A stretch of DNA of 46,074 nt, taken from NCBI RefSeq assembly GCF_012911605.1, contig NZ_JAAMPT010000195.1:1-46074 (forward strand), read 5' to 3'. The stretch is from Flavobacterium solisilvae (GTDB lineage Bacteria > Bacteroidota > Bacteroidia > Flavobacteriales > Flavobacteriaceae). Positions within the stretch are counted from its first letter, which is position 1; each line of letters opens with the position of its first letter. Below are positions 16,196 to 25,020 of the stretch, piece by piece. A program made the translations under genes and the position numbers. The notes beneath the pieces are model-generated. The model searched no databases. It was not told the origin of the DNA and was given only the letters and a program-made list of their open reading frames with translations.

Positions 16196-17842
16196 CTATT
16201 TCACAACTGGTTTAGGATTGTTTTTATCATAATCCAAAGTTTCTTTTCTAGGTTCAAGCGGTTTGTCTTCTTTTGCTTCATTTTTTGCTTTTGCCGCTTG
16301 AATTTTGGTATCGATTTCGTTTTCTTCGGGTGGGAAAATGTCATCTTTCGTTTTTATTCGTTCATCTCCACGCCAAATGAAACCGCGAAGTTTTCGAGTG
16401 TTTTCGGGTAAATCTTTTTCGGGATAAATATCGCCTTCAATCTGGTTGAAATTGGTAATGGTTTCAATAGTATTTCCTTCCAAAATCATGTTGATACTAC
16501 TACAAGTACTTTTGTTAATGCCAATGAGTTCTTGTTGGTCATTTCGCATATAATAAATGACTTCGGCATTTTTAACTATGTCAACTTCTTTGAGTTTGTT
16601 GTCGGCAAATTTTCCGTAGAGATTTTGTCCTTTCACCTGATTAAATCCAGTGCTTAATGTGTCTTTTGAAATAATAAAAGCATTATTTAGAACTTTCAAC
16701 GAGTCGAGTTTTTCGGTTTTATTATTGCCAATTAAATGCATAATGTCGCCAGTCATTTGGTTTTCGTAATTCCAAAGAATTGGATTTTTTATCATTTTGG
16801 TCAAACCTGTTTTTTGGTCGGAATGAATAGAATCACATTTTCCACTCATATCGGTTTTGTAAAAACGAACATTGTTAAACGCACGGATGATTCTTTCTCC
16901 TGGTTTTCCTGTGATGAGCATTTTTTTACCGTGAATATACATCGAATCGTTTTCGACTAAGGTAATCGCAACGGCACGTTTAGTAATCATCATGGAATCT
17001 TTTTGGGTTTTTAGATTTCGATAAATTTCGGCATAATGACCTTTGACCAAACCTTTATTGATGGTGTCAGTAATTTTTACGTTATTGGTTGCCGATGCAA
17101 ATTCTCGATTTCGATCATAGTACAAACTGTCGCCTTCAATCAATCGGTCTTTGTATTTTATATACGATTTTTTCTTGAAAAAGGAGACGTTCTTTTTGGT
17201 GTCATAAAATCCTTTTTCGGTATAAATATAGTTTTCCTTACTGGTAATTGTTGATGGTCCAAAAAGATAGGAATGTCCAGAATTTGTGTAATAATCCAAA
17301 TGATTGGATTTGATTACATATTTAGGATTTGTAATCGTTACTGCGGTTAAAAACTGAAACTTTTTTTGCGCTACATAATATCGTCCCGATTTACTTTTTA
17401 ATGTGTTTTCTCTATTTGTGATTGTTCCGTGTGTATTGTAAAATGCTTCTTGAACATTTCTATCAAAGTTAATTGTATCGGTAACCAAAGTCGATTCGGG
17501 TGAACGCATGATAACATTTCCGGTTGCAAATGCTTTTTTTACTTCGCCGCTATATTCAGCATATTTACTGTTCAAGAAAAGCGTGTCACCTTGAACCATT
17601 TGTACATCGCCAAACGCTTTGATATAATTTTCTTTTTGAAAATAATAAGCTTTGTTACAAGTAAAAACTACACCTTCATGGCTAACTCTAACATTGCCTC
17701 GAAGTAATAACGCATCTGGAATTTCCTCTTGATTAATGTCGGAGAAATCAGAATATTCAATCTTAATTTTAGATGATTTTTGAGCTTGAACAGTAAACAA
17801 GCAGCAAAGTAATCCTATGGAAAGAAACAGTAGCTTTTTCAA
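16196..17842 (-). CDS. OstA-like / LptA-family exported protein
   Basis: This 548-residue protein has an N-terminal signal peptide (MKKLLFLSIGLLCCLFTVQAQ). It consists of repeated beta-strand units (LRGNVRVSHEGVVFTCNKAYY and similar) typical of the OstA/LptA beta-jellyroll. The family helps carry lipopolysaccharide across the periplasm; Bacteroidota have these larger OstA-like proteins. The C-terminal 60 residues are charged and disordered. The start is TTG at 17842: an in-frame TAA lies two codons earlier and no ATG is possible. Confidence 0.8.
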   Translation of the reverse strand: MKKLLFLSIGLLCCLFTVQAQKSSKIKIEYSDFSDINQEEIPDALLLRGNVRVSHEGVVFTCNKAYYFQKENYIKAFGDVQMVQGDTLFLNSKYAEYSGEVKKAFATGNVIMRSPESTLVTDTINFDRNVQEAFYNTHGTITNRENTLKSKSGRYYVAQKKFQFLTAVTITNPKYVIKSNHLDYYTNSGHSYLFGPSTITSKENYIYTEKGFYDTKKNVSFFKKKSYIKYKDRLIEGDSLYYDRNREFASATNNVKITDTINKGLVKGHYAEIYRNLKTQKDSMMITKRAVAITLVENDSMYIHGKKMLITGKPGERIIRAFNNVRFYKTDMSGKCDSIHSDQKTGLTKMIKNPILWNYENQMTGDIMHLIGNNKTEKLDSLKVLNNAFIISKDTLSTGFNQVKGQNLYGKFADNKLKEVDIVKNAEVIYYMRNDQQELIGINKSTCSSINMILEGNTIETITNFNQIEGDIYPEKDLPENTRKLRGFIWRGDERIKTKDDIFPPEENEIDTKIQAAKAKNEAKEDKPLEPRKETLDYDKNNPKPVVK

Positions 17843-17858
17843 GTGTTATAATTTTGAG

Positions 17859-17886
17859 CAAATTTATGAAAATAGCAGCAATACAA
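17859..17886 (-). promoter_or_regulatory. Promoter of the ostA-like gene
   Basis: On the minus strand TTG (17886-17884), 17 bp, TAAATTTG (17866-17859). The leader would be about 12 nt. Confidence 0.5.
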
Positions 17887-17934
17887 GTTGTTATTAAGAA
17901 TAATTTATAATGCAAGATATTTCAATCTTTTTTC

Positions 17935-17942
17935 TATATTTG
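17935..17942 (+). promoter_or_regulatory. Likely -7 element of the alpha-amylase gene
   Basis: TATATTTG lies 43 bp before the amylase ATG. The -33 region (AATG near 17909) is a poor match. Confidence 0.45.
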
Positions 17943-17984
17943 TCTTTATCACTTTTCGCTGAAATTGGCGACATACTGAATACT

Positions 17985-19862
17985 ATGAAAAATAAATATT
18001 TATTAGCATTTACACTTACTTGTTTGATAAGTGTTGCTTCAGCCCAAACAAAAAATACTACCGAGATGAAAAGCAAAAAGAAATCGGATAATCAACCAAA
18101 AAAGACCGTAGTGTATCAAGTTTTTACCCGATTATTTGGAAATCAAAATACAACTAACAAACCTTGGGGAACGATTGAAGAAAACGGTGTTGGAAAATTT
18201 AATGATTTTACCGATAAAGCTTTAAGTGAAATTAAAAAGTTGGGTGTAACTCATATTTGGTACACTGGAGTTCCGCATCATGCTTTGGTGAACGATTATA
18301 CTTCAATTGGAATTTCTAATGATGATCCCGAAGTGGTAAAAGGTCGTGCAGGTTCGCCTTATGCTGTGAAAGATTATTATCAAGTTAATCCTGATTTGGC
18401 TGTAAATCCCGAAAAAAGATTGGAAGAATTTGAAGCTTTAATCGAAAGAACTCATAAAAATGGATTGAAATTATTGATAGATATTGTTCCCAATCATATT
18501 GCTCGAAAATACGAAGGAAAAAACAATCCAAAAGGTGTTCGTGATTTTGGTGCCGATGACAATACTTCGGTTGAATATGCTCGTGATAATAACTTTTATT
18601 ACATTCCGGGACAAGCTTTTCAAGTGCCAACATCGGATAATTACAAACCTTTAAACGGAGAAAAAAATCCTTTAATTGATGGGAAATTTGATGAAAATCC
18701 AGCAAAATGGACTGGAAATGGTTCGCGATTAGCAAAACCAGACATCAATGATTGGTATGAAACGATTAAAGTAAATTATGGCGTTCGACCTGATGGAAGT
18801 AAAGATTTTCCAGAACTTCCAGCTGGTTTTGATAAAAAATCATACAAAGAACATTTTGAATTTTGGAAAGATAAAAGTGTTCCAAGTTCGTGGATGAAAT
18901 TCTGTGATATTGCTTTGTTTTGGACAGCAAAAGGTGTTGATGGTTTCCGTTATGACATGGCAGAAATGGTTCCGTATGAGTTTTGGAGTTTTATGAATTC
19001 AGCAATTAAGATGAAAAATCCAGATGCTTTTTTATTAGCAGAAGTGTATAATCCTAACGAATACCGAAATTATATCAACTTAGGAAAAATGGATTATTTG
19101 TATGATAAAGTGGAAACATATGATTACTTAAAAGATGTAATTCAAGGAAGAAAATTACCTGATGGATTGTCTAACATTCAAAACGGAATGAAAGATATTG
19201 AACATCATATGTTGCATTTTTTGGATAATCATGATGAGCAACGATTGGCCAGTCCAGAATTTGCTGGAACACCAGAAAAAGGTAAACCGCTGATGGTTGT
19301 TTCGGCAACAATAAGTACATCACCAACGATGATTTATTTTGGTCAAGAAGTAGGCGAAGCTGGAAATGAAAATGGCGGATTTGGAACACATTCTAGAACG
19401 TCAATCTTTGATTATGTTGGCGTTCCAAATCATCAACGATGGATGAATGGTGGAAAATTTGACGGTGGAAAATTATCAGATAGTGAAAAATCGTTGCGTG
19501 ATTTCTACAAACGATTGTTGAATTTTACATTAAAAAGTAATGCTTTGATGGGTAAATTTTCAGAAATTCAATCGGTAAATAGAGATAAAACCGAAGGTTA
19601 TAAAGAAGGAATTTATTCGTATGTAAGATATTCTAAAGATGAAAAATTAATCATTACGACCAATTTTTCTTGGGTTTCAGAAGCAACTTTTGATTTAAAA
19701 ATTCCAGCCGATATTATTAAAGAATGGAAATTAAAAGATGGAAATTATGCTTTAAACGAACAGTTATACGGAAGCAAATCTTCGCTGAATGTTAAAAATG
19801 GAGTAGGCGTTGTAAAAGTAACGTTGAATCCTAGCGAAAGTCTTATATTTAAAATAAAGTAA
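17985..19862 (+). CDS. Secreted alpha-amylase family protein (GH13)
   Basis: This 625-residue glycoside hydrolase cleaves alpha-1,4-glucans. It has a signal peptide (MKNKYLLAFTLTCLISVASA). The four GH13 signatures are present: DIVPNHIAR (region I), GFRYDMAE with the Asp nucleophile (II), LLAEVYNP with the acid Glu (III) and FLDNHDEQR with the transition-state Asp (IV). After the barrel comes a C-terminal beta domain. There are no SusC/SusD genes or transporters nearby, so the product may be used alone in the envelope or outside. I chose ATG 17985 over an earlier ATG at 17910, because it starts a clean signal peptide. Confidence 0.93.
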   Translation: MKNKYLLAFTLTCLISVASAQTKNTTEMKSKKKSDNQPKKTVVYQVFTRLFGNQNTTNKPWGTIEENGVGKFNDFTDKALSEIKKLGVTHIWYTGVPHHALVNDYTSIGISNDDPEVVKGRAGSPYAVKDYYQVNPDLAVNPEKRLEEFEALIERTHKNGLKLLIDIVPNHIARKYEGKNNPKGVRDFGADDNTSVEYARDNNFYYIPGQAFQVPTSDNYKPLNGEKNPLIDGKFDENPAKWTGNGSRLAKPDINDWYETIKVNYGVRPDGSKDFPELPAGFDKKSYKEHFEFWKDKSVPSSWMKFCDIALFWTAKGVDGFRYDMAEMVPYEFWSFMNSAIKMKNPDAFLLAEVYNPNEYRNYINLGKMDYLYDKVETYDYLKDVIQGRKLPDGLSNIQNGMKDIEHHMLHFLDNHDEQRLASPEFAGTPEKGKPLMVVSATISTSPTMIYFGQEVGEAGNENGGFGTHSRTSIFDYVGVPNHQRWMNGGKFDGGKLSDSEKSLRDFYKRLLNFTLKSNALMGKFSEIQSVNRDKTEGYKEGIYSYVRYSKDEKLIITTNFSWVSEATFDLKIPADIIKEWKLKDGNYALNEQLYGSKSSLNVKNGVGVVKVTLNPSESLIFKIK

Positions 19863-19868
19863 ATTAAT

Positions 19869-19908
19869 CCACAAAAAAACCTTTCAGCGATGAAAGGTTT
19901 TTTTGTGG
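19869..19908. terminator. Bidirectional terminator, amylase / endonuclease
   Basis: A perfect 17-bp palindrome (CCACAAAAAAACCTTTC with its complement, loop AGCGAT) lies between the two convergent genes. Confidence 0.9.
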
Positions 19909-19922
19909 ATGAAAAATTTTTA

Positions 19923-21887
19923 TTATTTCAATATTATTTTTTTGACCAAAATAGTTTCGTTTACTTTAATTTTTGCAACATAAACACCTGAACTTAAATT
20001 TGGTGTTATTGTAGTTTCGGGTTGAATTTTTTGTTGTAAAACTTTCATTCCTAAATTATTGTATAGTTCAATTTCGGCATCATGATTTATACCAAAAACC
20101 GAAAAACTTTCATTGGCTGGATTTGGATATAAAACAATTGTTGCCAATTGATTTTCGGGAGTAGAAAGCGATGAAAACCATTGTTGACCAGCATTTAAGC
20201 CCCAAATATAATCAGCTAAATTAGGATAATCGATAAATGGATTTCGATTGTATTGCCAAGTGTAGATGTAATTGTTTCTATTCATTTCAAAATCGTCACT
20301 TGCATCAAGCTGATTCCACTGTAAAAGCGAAGCTAAATCACCAATTTGACCAACAGTTGTATCAGGTAAATCGCCATTAACAACTTCTAATCCATTATAT
20401 CTTACAGCCATATAAAATAAAGCTCTAGCAACATCGCCTTTCCACGAACCTTGATTTCCATTTGGACCATTATAGCCAGTTAATCCATAATCTTTATTGC
20501 TTCTATTGGTATTTTCTGGTCCATCTTCAGCTCTTAGATGATGAGCATCAGCGTGACCTGCAACAATGTCATTAGCACTTGTTGGAAGCCAAATATCTAT
20601 TCCATCAGCTGTATCAGAAGTTGCATTAGAAAAACCACCGCGAGATTGTGGATAAATATGTTCCCGATTCCATTTTCCAGTACTAATGCTTCCTGTTTGA
20701 TATTCTAATTTTGCTCTTGGACTTTCTACATACATCAACCAAACTTGGTTACTATTTAATGGATTTTGGTCAGCCGATTTTAAAATTTCTGCAATATCAC
20801 CATAGGTATGCGCTCTAACAACAGCTGGATTTGCAATAATATTTTGTAATTCTTGTCTTAAAGCTGTGCCAGCCAAACCTTCAAGCGAATCGTAGTAACC
20901 TGTTGGTGCTGTACTTTGAACAATTCCATACGTTGGTGCTAATGGCGTTCCAAAAGGTGAAACAATAAAATCATTATCAACTACTCTAATTTCTATGAAA
21001 TCATTTAATCGGTTGTAGCCAAATGGCAATGCGTTGAATTTAATAACGATAACTTCATCGCCTTCGTCCAAAGTATCATCAACTGTAGTAATTGTTCTTG
21101 AAATTGAGGTTGTTCCTGTTGGAATAGTAATATCGGTTGAACCTGTGAAATCGCTACTGTTAAATGTTCCGTTATTCAATGAAAATGAAAAAGATAAATC
21201 GGTAGTAACCGGATTTTGGGTTGTAAATGTAATCGAAAAGGAATTACCTTCATTCACTTGAGTAGCCGAAGTTGTTATTGTTATTCCATTATAAACAAAA
21301 CCACTTCCGTCATTATTTGCGCCAGGAGTTGGAGGTTTTATTTCGTAAGTTCCATCATTTTTTCGTTGGATAGAGTTTGCCGTACTTGGACCAGCTCCGC
21401 TTTCGTTTAATTGAACGGTTACTCCCAATAAGGTCATTAAAGAAGTTGCATCAGGATCGTTTGTTCCATATACAATGGCGTCAATTAAATTATTTGTTGT
21501 TGCCATAGAATTGTTAGGAAAATCAGAGGAAGAACCTAAATAAAGCGCAACACCATCAGGGCCATTTTGAAAAATACTTTCTGGCAATAATCTATCAGGA
21601 ACGGGAGATACAAACTTATTTCCAATAGTTAATATACCGTTCATATCAGTCGTTAAGCCATCCAAATCAATAACATAATAACTTAAATTAGCTAAACTTC
21701 CCGTTCCATTAAACAAAACTAAAACATATCCGTCAAGAGGAAAATTAGGCGTTGTAGATTTTAATTCTATAAATTCTTTATCGTCAACTGAAGGTGTATC
21801 AGAATCCAATTCATTAATAACAACTTGCGAATAAGAAAGCGTAGAAAAAAAGAGGAAAAATAAAGATAATTTTTTAATCATTTTCAT
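19923..21887 (-). CDS. T9SS-exported endonuclease I with lamin-tail and Calx-beta-like domains
   Basis: This 654-residue extracellular nuclease has a Sec signal at residues 1-21. The first domain (about 22-190) starts VVINELDSDTPSVDDKEFIEL, the lamin-tail pattern. Residues about 200-305 resemble a Calx-beta domain (DDTLDEGDEVIVIKF). The EndA/endonuclease I domain spans about 310-560 with the active-site block WNREHIYPQSRGG, then H-A-D-A-H-H-L and an N-x-x-R-S-N-K-D-Y-G motif. The last about 75 residues (IVLYPNPANESFSVF to the Lys-rich end) form a type A sorting domain for type IX secretion. It likely degrades extracellular DNA. Confidence 0.9.
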   Translation of the reverse strand: MKMIKKLSLFFLFFSTLSYSQVVINELDSDTPSVDDKEFIELKSTTPNFPLDGYVLVLFNGTGSLANLSYYVIDLDGLTTDMNGILTIGNKFVSPVPDRLLPESIFQNGPDGVALYLGSSSDFPNNSMATTNNLIDAIVYGTNDPDATSLMTLLGVTVQLNESGAGPSTANSIQRKNDGTYEIKPPTPGANNDGSGFVYNGITITTSATQVNEGNSFSITFTTQNPVTTDLSFSFSLNNGTFNSSDFTGSTDITIPTGTTSISRTITTVDDTLDEGDEVIVIKFNALPFGYNRLNDFIEIRVVDNDFIVSPFGTPLAPTYGIVQSTAPTGYYDSLEGLAGTALRQELQNIIANPAVVRAHTYGDIAEILKSADQNPLNSNQVWLMYVESPRAKLEYQTGSISTGKWNREHIYPQSRGGFSNATSDTADGIDIWLPTSANDIVAGHADAHHLRAEDGPENTNRSNKDYGLTGYNGPNGNQGSWKGDVARALFYMAVRYNGLEVVNGDLPDTTVGQIGDLASLLQWNQLDASDDFEMNRNNYIYTWQYNRNPFIDYPNLADYIWGLNAGQQWFSSLSTPENQLATIVLYPNPANESFSVFGINHDAEIELYNNLGMKVLQQKIQPETTITPNLSSGVYVAKIKVNETILVKKIILK

Positions 21888-21898
21888 TGTATTTTTTT

Positions 21899-21906
21899 CA
21901 AAGGTA
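21899..21906 (-). promoter_or_regulatory. Possible -7 element of the endonuclease gene
   Basis: The minus strand reads TACCTTTG 12 bp before the ATG. No clear -33 box is seen. A 14-bp palindrome, CGTTAAAATTAACG, lies at 21927-21940 just upstream. Confidence 0.35.
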
Positions 21907-22045
21907 AAAACACAATGCTATACTTTCGTTAAAATTAACGGTTAATTGATGATTTACTTCCATTTATTAGGAGTAATCGTGTTTTATTTGTAGAAGCAAA
22001 GTCTAAACTTTTATTAAATAAAAATGGTTATGATATAAAATTAAA

Positions 22046-22053
22046 TACATTTG
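22046..22053 (+). promoter_or_regulatory. Likely -7 element of the TlpA-family lipoprotein gene
   Basis: TACATTTG lies 31 bp before the ATG. The -33 region is weak. Confidence 0.45.
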
Positions 22054-22083
22054 CATTCGAAATCAAAATAACAAACTTAATAA

Positions 22084-23241
22084 ATGAAAAAATTAGTATC
22101 ATTTGGATTACTCGCTATTTTACTAGCATCTTGTAAAAAGGATGGCGAATACACTATTGAAGGTTCAGTAAAAGGATTAAAAACAGGAAAAGTATATTTA
22201 GAACGACAAGACGAAGCAATGGGATTTGTTCCTGTTGATACTGTTGATATGGTTGATGGTAAATTTAACATCAAAGGAATTGCAGAAGGACCAGAAATGT
22301 ATTTCGTGCAAGTAGAAAAAGTACAAGGGAAAGTTCCGTTCATTCTTGAAGAAGGTCAAATAGGAATGGAAGTTGATAAAGACAGTTTGTTTAAATCAAA
22401 AATTTCTGGAACTTACAGCAACGATGAGTTCTTTAAATTCCAAACGGAGTCCAATAAAATTCAAAAGAAATCCCAAAAAGCAGTTATGGAATTTCAAATG
22501 AAGAATATGGCTAAAATGAATGAAGCACAACAAAAAAACGATACAGTTGTTATTAACTCATTACGTAAAGAATACAAAGCGCTTCAAAAAGACATGACCG
22601 ATTATATGTTTGATTATCCAGAAAAACATCCAAAATCATATATCAGTTTGTTGATTGTTCAATCCATGGTTGGAAATCCGGATTTTACGGATGAAAAAAC
22701 AGAAAAATTCTTCAACAGTCTTGATAAAGAACTTAAAGAAAGTAAAGTAGGTAAAAAAGTTGCCGAAAAAATGAAAGAAGTGAAACAATTAAAATCGGCT
22801 GTGAGTAAACCAACGGCAAGTGCTGTGAAAGTAGGAAGTCCAGCTCCAGATTTTAAGGGTAAATCTCCTGAAGGGAAAGAAGTTTCATTAAAAGAAAGTT
22901 TAGGAAAAGTAACGATTATCGATTTTTGGGCTAGTTGGTGCGGACCATGTAGAGCTGAAAACCCTAGTGTTGTAGCTTTATACAATGAGTTTCATGCTAA
23001 AGGTTTAAACATCGTTGGTGTTTCTCTTGATGAAAAAGCAGATAAATGGAAAGAAGCAATTGCAAAAGATAAAATTACTTGGACACAAATTTCTAATCTC
23101 AAAGGTTGGGAAGATCCAATTGCTAAGCAATACAACATAACAGAAATTCCTTCAACTTATATTCTTGACGACAAAGGAGTAGTTATTGCAGTAAATTTAA
23201 GAGGTGATGAATTGAAGAAAAAAATTGCTTCGTTACTTTAA
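22084..23241 (+). CDS. TlpA-family thiol-disulfide protein with N-terminal DUF4369-like domain
   Basis: This 385-residue lipoprotein has its signal at residues 1-17 (LLASC-K). Residues about 20-115 resemble DUF4369, starting YTIEGSVKGLKTGKVYLER. A charged helical linker spans about 115-240. The C-terminal thioredoxin-like domain of the AhpC-TSA/TlpA type carries F-W-A-S-W-C-G-P-C (about residue 283) and a cis-Pro E-I-P-S-T-Y. This arrangement is typical of Bacteroidota periplasmic thiol-disulfide proteins. It is followed by a terminator and tRNA-Tyr. Confidence 0.9.
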   Translation: MKKLVSFGLLAILLASCKKDGEYTIEGSVKGLKTGKVYLERQDEAMGFVPVDTVDMVDGKFNIKGIAEGPEMYFVQVEKVQGKVPFILEEGQIGMEVDKDSLFKSKISGTYSNDEFFKFQTESNKIQKKSQKAVMEFQMKNMAKMNEAQQKNDTVVINSLRKEYKALQKDMTDYMFDYPEKHPKSYISLLIVQSMVGNPDFTDEKTEKFFNSLDKELKESKVGKKVAEKMKEVKQLKSAVSKPTASAVKVGSPAPDFKGKSPEGKEVSLKESLGKVTIIDFWASWCGPCRAENPSVVALYNEFHAKGLNIVGVSLDEKADKWKEAIAKDKITWTQISNLKGWEDPIAKQYNITEIPSTYILDDKGVVIAVNLRGDELKKKIASLL

Positions 23242-23267
23242 TAAACAGTTTTGATAAAAATTAAAAG

Positions 23268-23293
23268 AAATCTCCTTTTGGAGATTTTTTTTT
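23268..23293 (+). terminator. Terminator of the TlpA-family gene
   Basis: An 8-bp stem, AAATCTCC / GGAGATTT with loop TTTT, is followed by a T run. Confidence 0.85.
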
Positions 23294-23348
23294 ATGTCTT
23301 TCGTTTTGAAACAATTACAATTTTTGCAAAAATAAATTTGATTTTTTG

Positions 23349-23379
23349 TTTGTCTAAGTCAAAAGTGTTTCTATATTTG
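23349..23379 (+). promoter_or_regulatory. Promoter of tRNA-Tyr
   Basis: TTTG (23349-23352), 19 bp, TATATTTG (23372-23379) is a textbook Bacteroidota promoter 17 bp before the tRNA. Confidence 0.75.
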
Positions 23380-23396
23380 CAACCGCTAATAGCGAT

Positions 23397-23478
23397 GGGG
23401 AGATACTCAAGCGGCCAACGAGGGCGGACTGTAAATCCGCTGATTACATCTTCGCAGGTTCGAATCCTGCTCTCCCCA
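23397..23478 (+). tRNA. tRNA-Tyr (anticodon GTA)
   Basis: The 7-bp acceptor stem pairs GGGGAGA with TCTCCCC. The anticodon stem GCGGA / TCCGC encloses CT-GTA-AA, giving anticodon GTA. The long variable arm is typical of bacterial tRNA-Tyr, and the T arm reads CAGG-TTCGAAT-CCTG. No CCA end is encoded. Confidence 0.97.
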
Positions 23479-23494
23479 CAAACTAACCCAATCC

Positions 23495-23526
23495 AAAAAA
23501 CGCATCGAGAAATTGATGCGTTTTTT
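23495..23526. terminator. Bidirectional terminator, tRNA-Tyr / hemN
   Basis: A 12-bp stem, AAAAAACGCATC with its complement, loop GAGAAATT, lies between convergent transcripts. Confidence 0.85.
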
Positions 23527-23531
23527 ATTTT

Positions 23532-24893
23532 TTAAATTGTCATAGAAAACAATTGGCGTTGCGGCTGATTTTCTCTCAATCGTAAATCAAAAGCCATGCA
23601 AACGTTTCGAACAAATGGTTTTCCTTTTTCGGTGATTTTTAATGAAGTATCGGTTATTTCGATTAGCTCGTCATGAAGCATTTCTTCTAACGAAAATAAT
23701 ACTTCGGGTAACTGTTCAAAATACAATCCTGATGACCAATCGGTTTTTAGATGGCACATTAAATTCAAGATGTGCTTGCGAATAATCAAATCTTCATCGG
23801 TTAGAATATGTCCTTTAAAAACCGGTATTTCATTATTTTCTAATCGAGTGTAATAGTCTTCCAAAGTCTTTTCATTTTGAGCAAAACCATACCAACTATC
23901 ACTAATGGATGAAACACCAAGACCAATCATCAACTGTGTTTTTGACGATGAATATCCCATAAAGTTGCGATGGAGTTTATTTTGTTTAAACGAATGGTAT
24001 AAACTGTCGGTTCTCAAAGCAAAATGATCCATGCCAATTTCTTTGTATCCTTTGAATGCTAAAAGCTGTTTGCCTACTTCGTAAAGTTTTCTTTTTTCTT
24101 CATCCTTTGGAACATCTTCGTCTTTAAAACCGCGCTGACCGTTTCCTTTTATCCACGGAACATGAGCATAACTATAAAATGCCAATCTATCTGGCGAAAG
24201 CGATTTTGTTTTCTCAATAGTATCCACAACATCTTCTAAGGTTTGGAACGGTAAACCATAAATCAAATCATGCGAAATAGAAGTATAGCCAATTTCTCTT
24301 GCCCAAAAAGTTACTTTTGCCACATTATGAAAGGATTGCACCCGATGAATAGCTTCTTGAACTTTCGGACTATAATCTTGAACGCCAAAACTTACTCGGC
24401 GAAAGCCCAAATCGAATAATTTTTGCAGATGTTCTCGCGTTGTATTATTTGGATGACCTTCAAAACTGAACTCATATTCATCGGCTAAATCCGCTTTTGA
24501 TAAAATGCCATGGATTAGTCGCTCCAGATTTTCGGGTGAAAAGAAAGTTGGCGTTCCACCACCAAGATGGATTTCTTTGATTTTGGGTTTATTTGGAAAA
24601 AGGTCACAATACAGTTGCCATTCTTTTAGAACTGCCTCAATATATGGATGTTCAACTTCGTGGCGTTTGGTTATTCGTTTATGGCAACCGCAAAATGTGC
24701 AAAGCGATTCGCAAAACGGTAAATGAATGTATAAGCTAATTCCTTCGGAAGTATTACTTTCTTCAAATGATTTTACAAAAGTGTTCTTCCATTGTTCCAA
24801 TGAAAAGTGTTTTTCGTTCCAGTAAGGAACCGTTGGATAACTGGTGTATCTTGGACCAGGAACGTTATATTTTTGTATCAATGAATTGAGCAT
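23532..24893 (-). CDS. hemN: Oxygen-independent coproporphyrinogen III oxidase
   Basis: HemN is a radical SAM enzyme that decarboxylates coproporphyrinogen III to protoporphyrinogen IX without oxygen. The 453-residue protein begins MLNSLIQKYNVPGPRYTSYP, the conserved N-terminus. The Fe-S motif is C-E-S-L-C-T-F-C-G-C in IHLPFCESLCTFCGCHKR, followed by GGGTPTFF. Length and order are normal. I chose ATG 24893; the open frame runs 49 codons further up but has no family match there. An operator-like palindrome lies near -41 of its promoter. Confidence 0.95.
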   Translation of the reverse strand: MLNSLIQKYNVPGPRYTSYPTVPYWNEKHFSLEQWKNTFVKSFEESNTSEGISLYIHLPFCESLCTFCGCHKRITKRHEVEHPYIEAVLKEWQLYCDLFPNKPKIKEIHLGGGTPTFFSPENLERLIHGILSKADLADEYEFSFEGHPNNTTREHLQKLFDLGFRRVSFGVQDYSPKVQEAIHRVQSFHNVAKVTFWAREIGYTSISHDLIYGLPFQTLEDVVDTIEKTKSLSPDRLAFYSYAHVPWIKGNGQRGFKDEDVPKDEEKRKLYEVGKQLLAFKGYKEIGMDHFALRTDSLYHSFKQNKLHRNFMGYSSSKTQLMIGLGVSSISDSWYGFAQNEKTLEDYYTRLENNEIPVFKGHILTDEDLIIRKHILNLMCHLKTDWSSGLYFEQLPEVLFSLEEMLHDELIEITDTSLKITEKGKPFVRNVCMAFDLRLRENQPQRQLFSMTI

Positions 24894-24911
24894 ACTATTC
24901 AAATTATAGGT

Positions 24912-24954
24912 CAAAAGTAGTTTGATGCAACTTATAATAAAATGATAATTGTCA
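24912..24954 (-). promoter_or_regulatory. hemN promoter with palindromic operator-like site
   Basis: The minus strand has TACTTTTG at 24919-24912, 19 bp before the ATG, but no TTTG at -33. In its place is the near-palindrome TGATAATTGTCA (24943-24954), centred about 41 bp upstream of the expected start. That placement and the TGAT-N4-TCA form recall class II Crp/Fnr activator sites. Confidence 0.4.
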
Positions 24955-24970
24955 TATTGATACCATAAAA

Positions 24971-25002
24971 AAAGTTCCGTTACCTTTCGATAACGGAACT
25001 TT
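24971..25002 (-). terminator. Terminator of the nrnA-gldI-PPIase operon
   Basis: A 12-bp stem, AAAGTTCCGTTA with its complement, is followed by a T run on the minus strand, 20 bp past the last PPIase gene. Confidence 0.8.
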
Positions 25003-25020
25003 GAAGTTTTTTTGAGAAAA

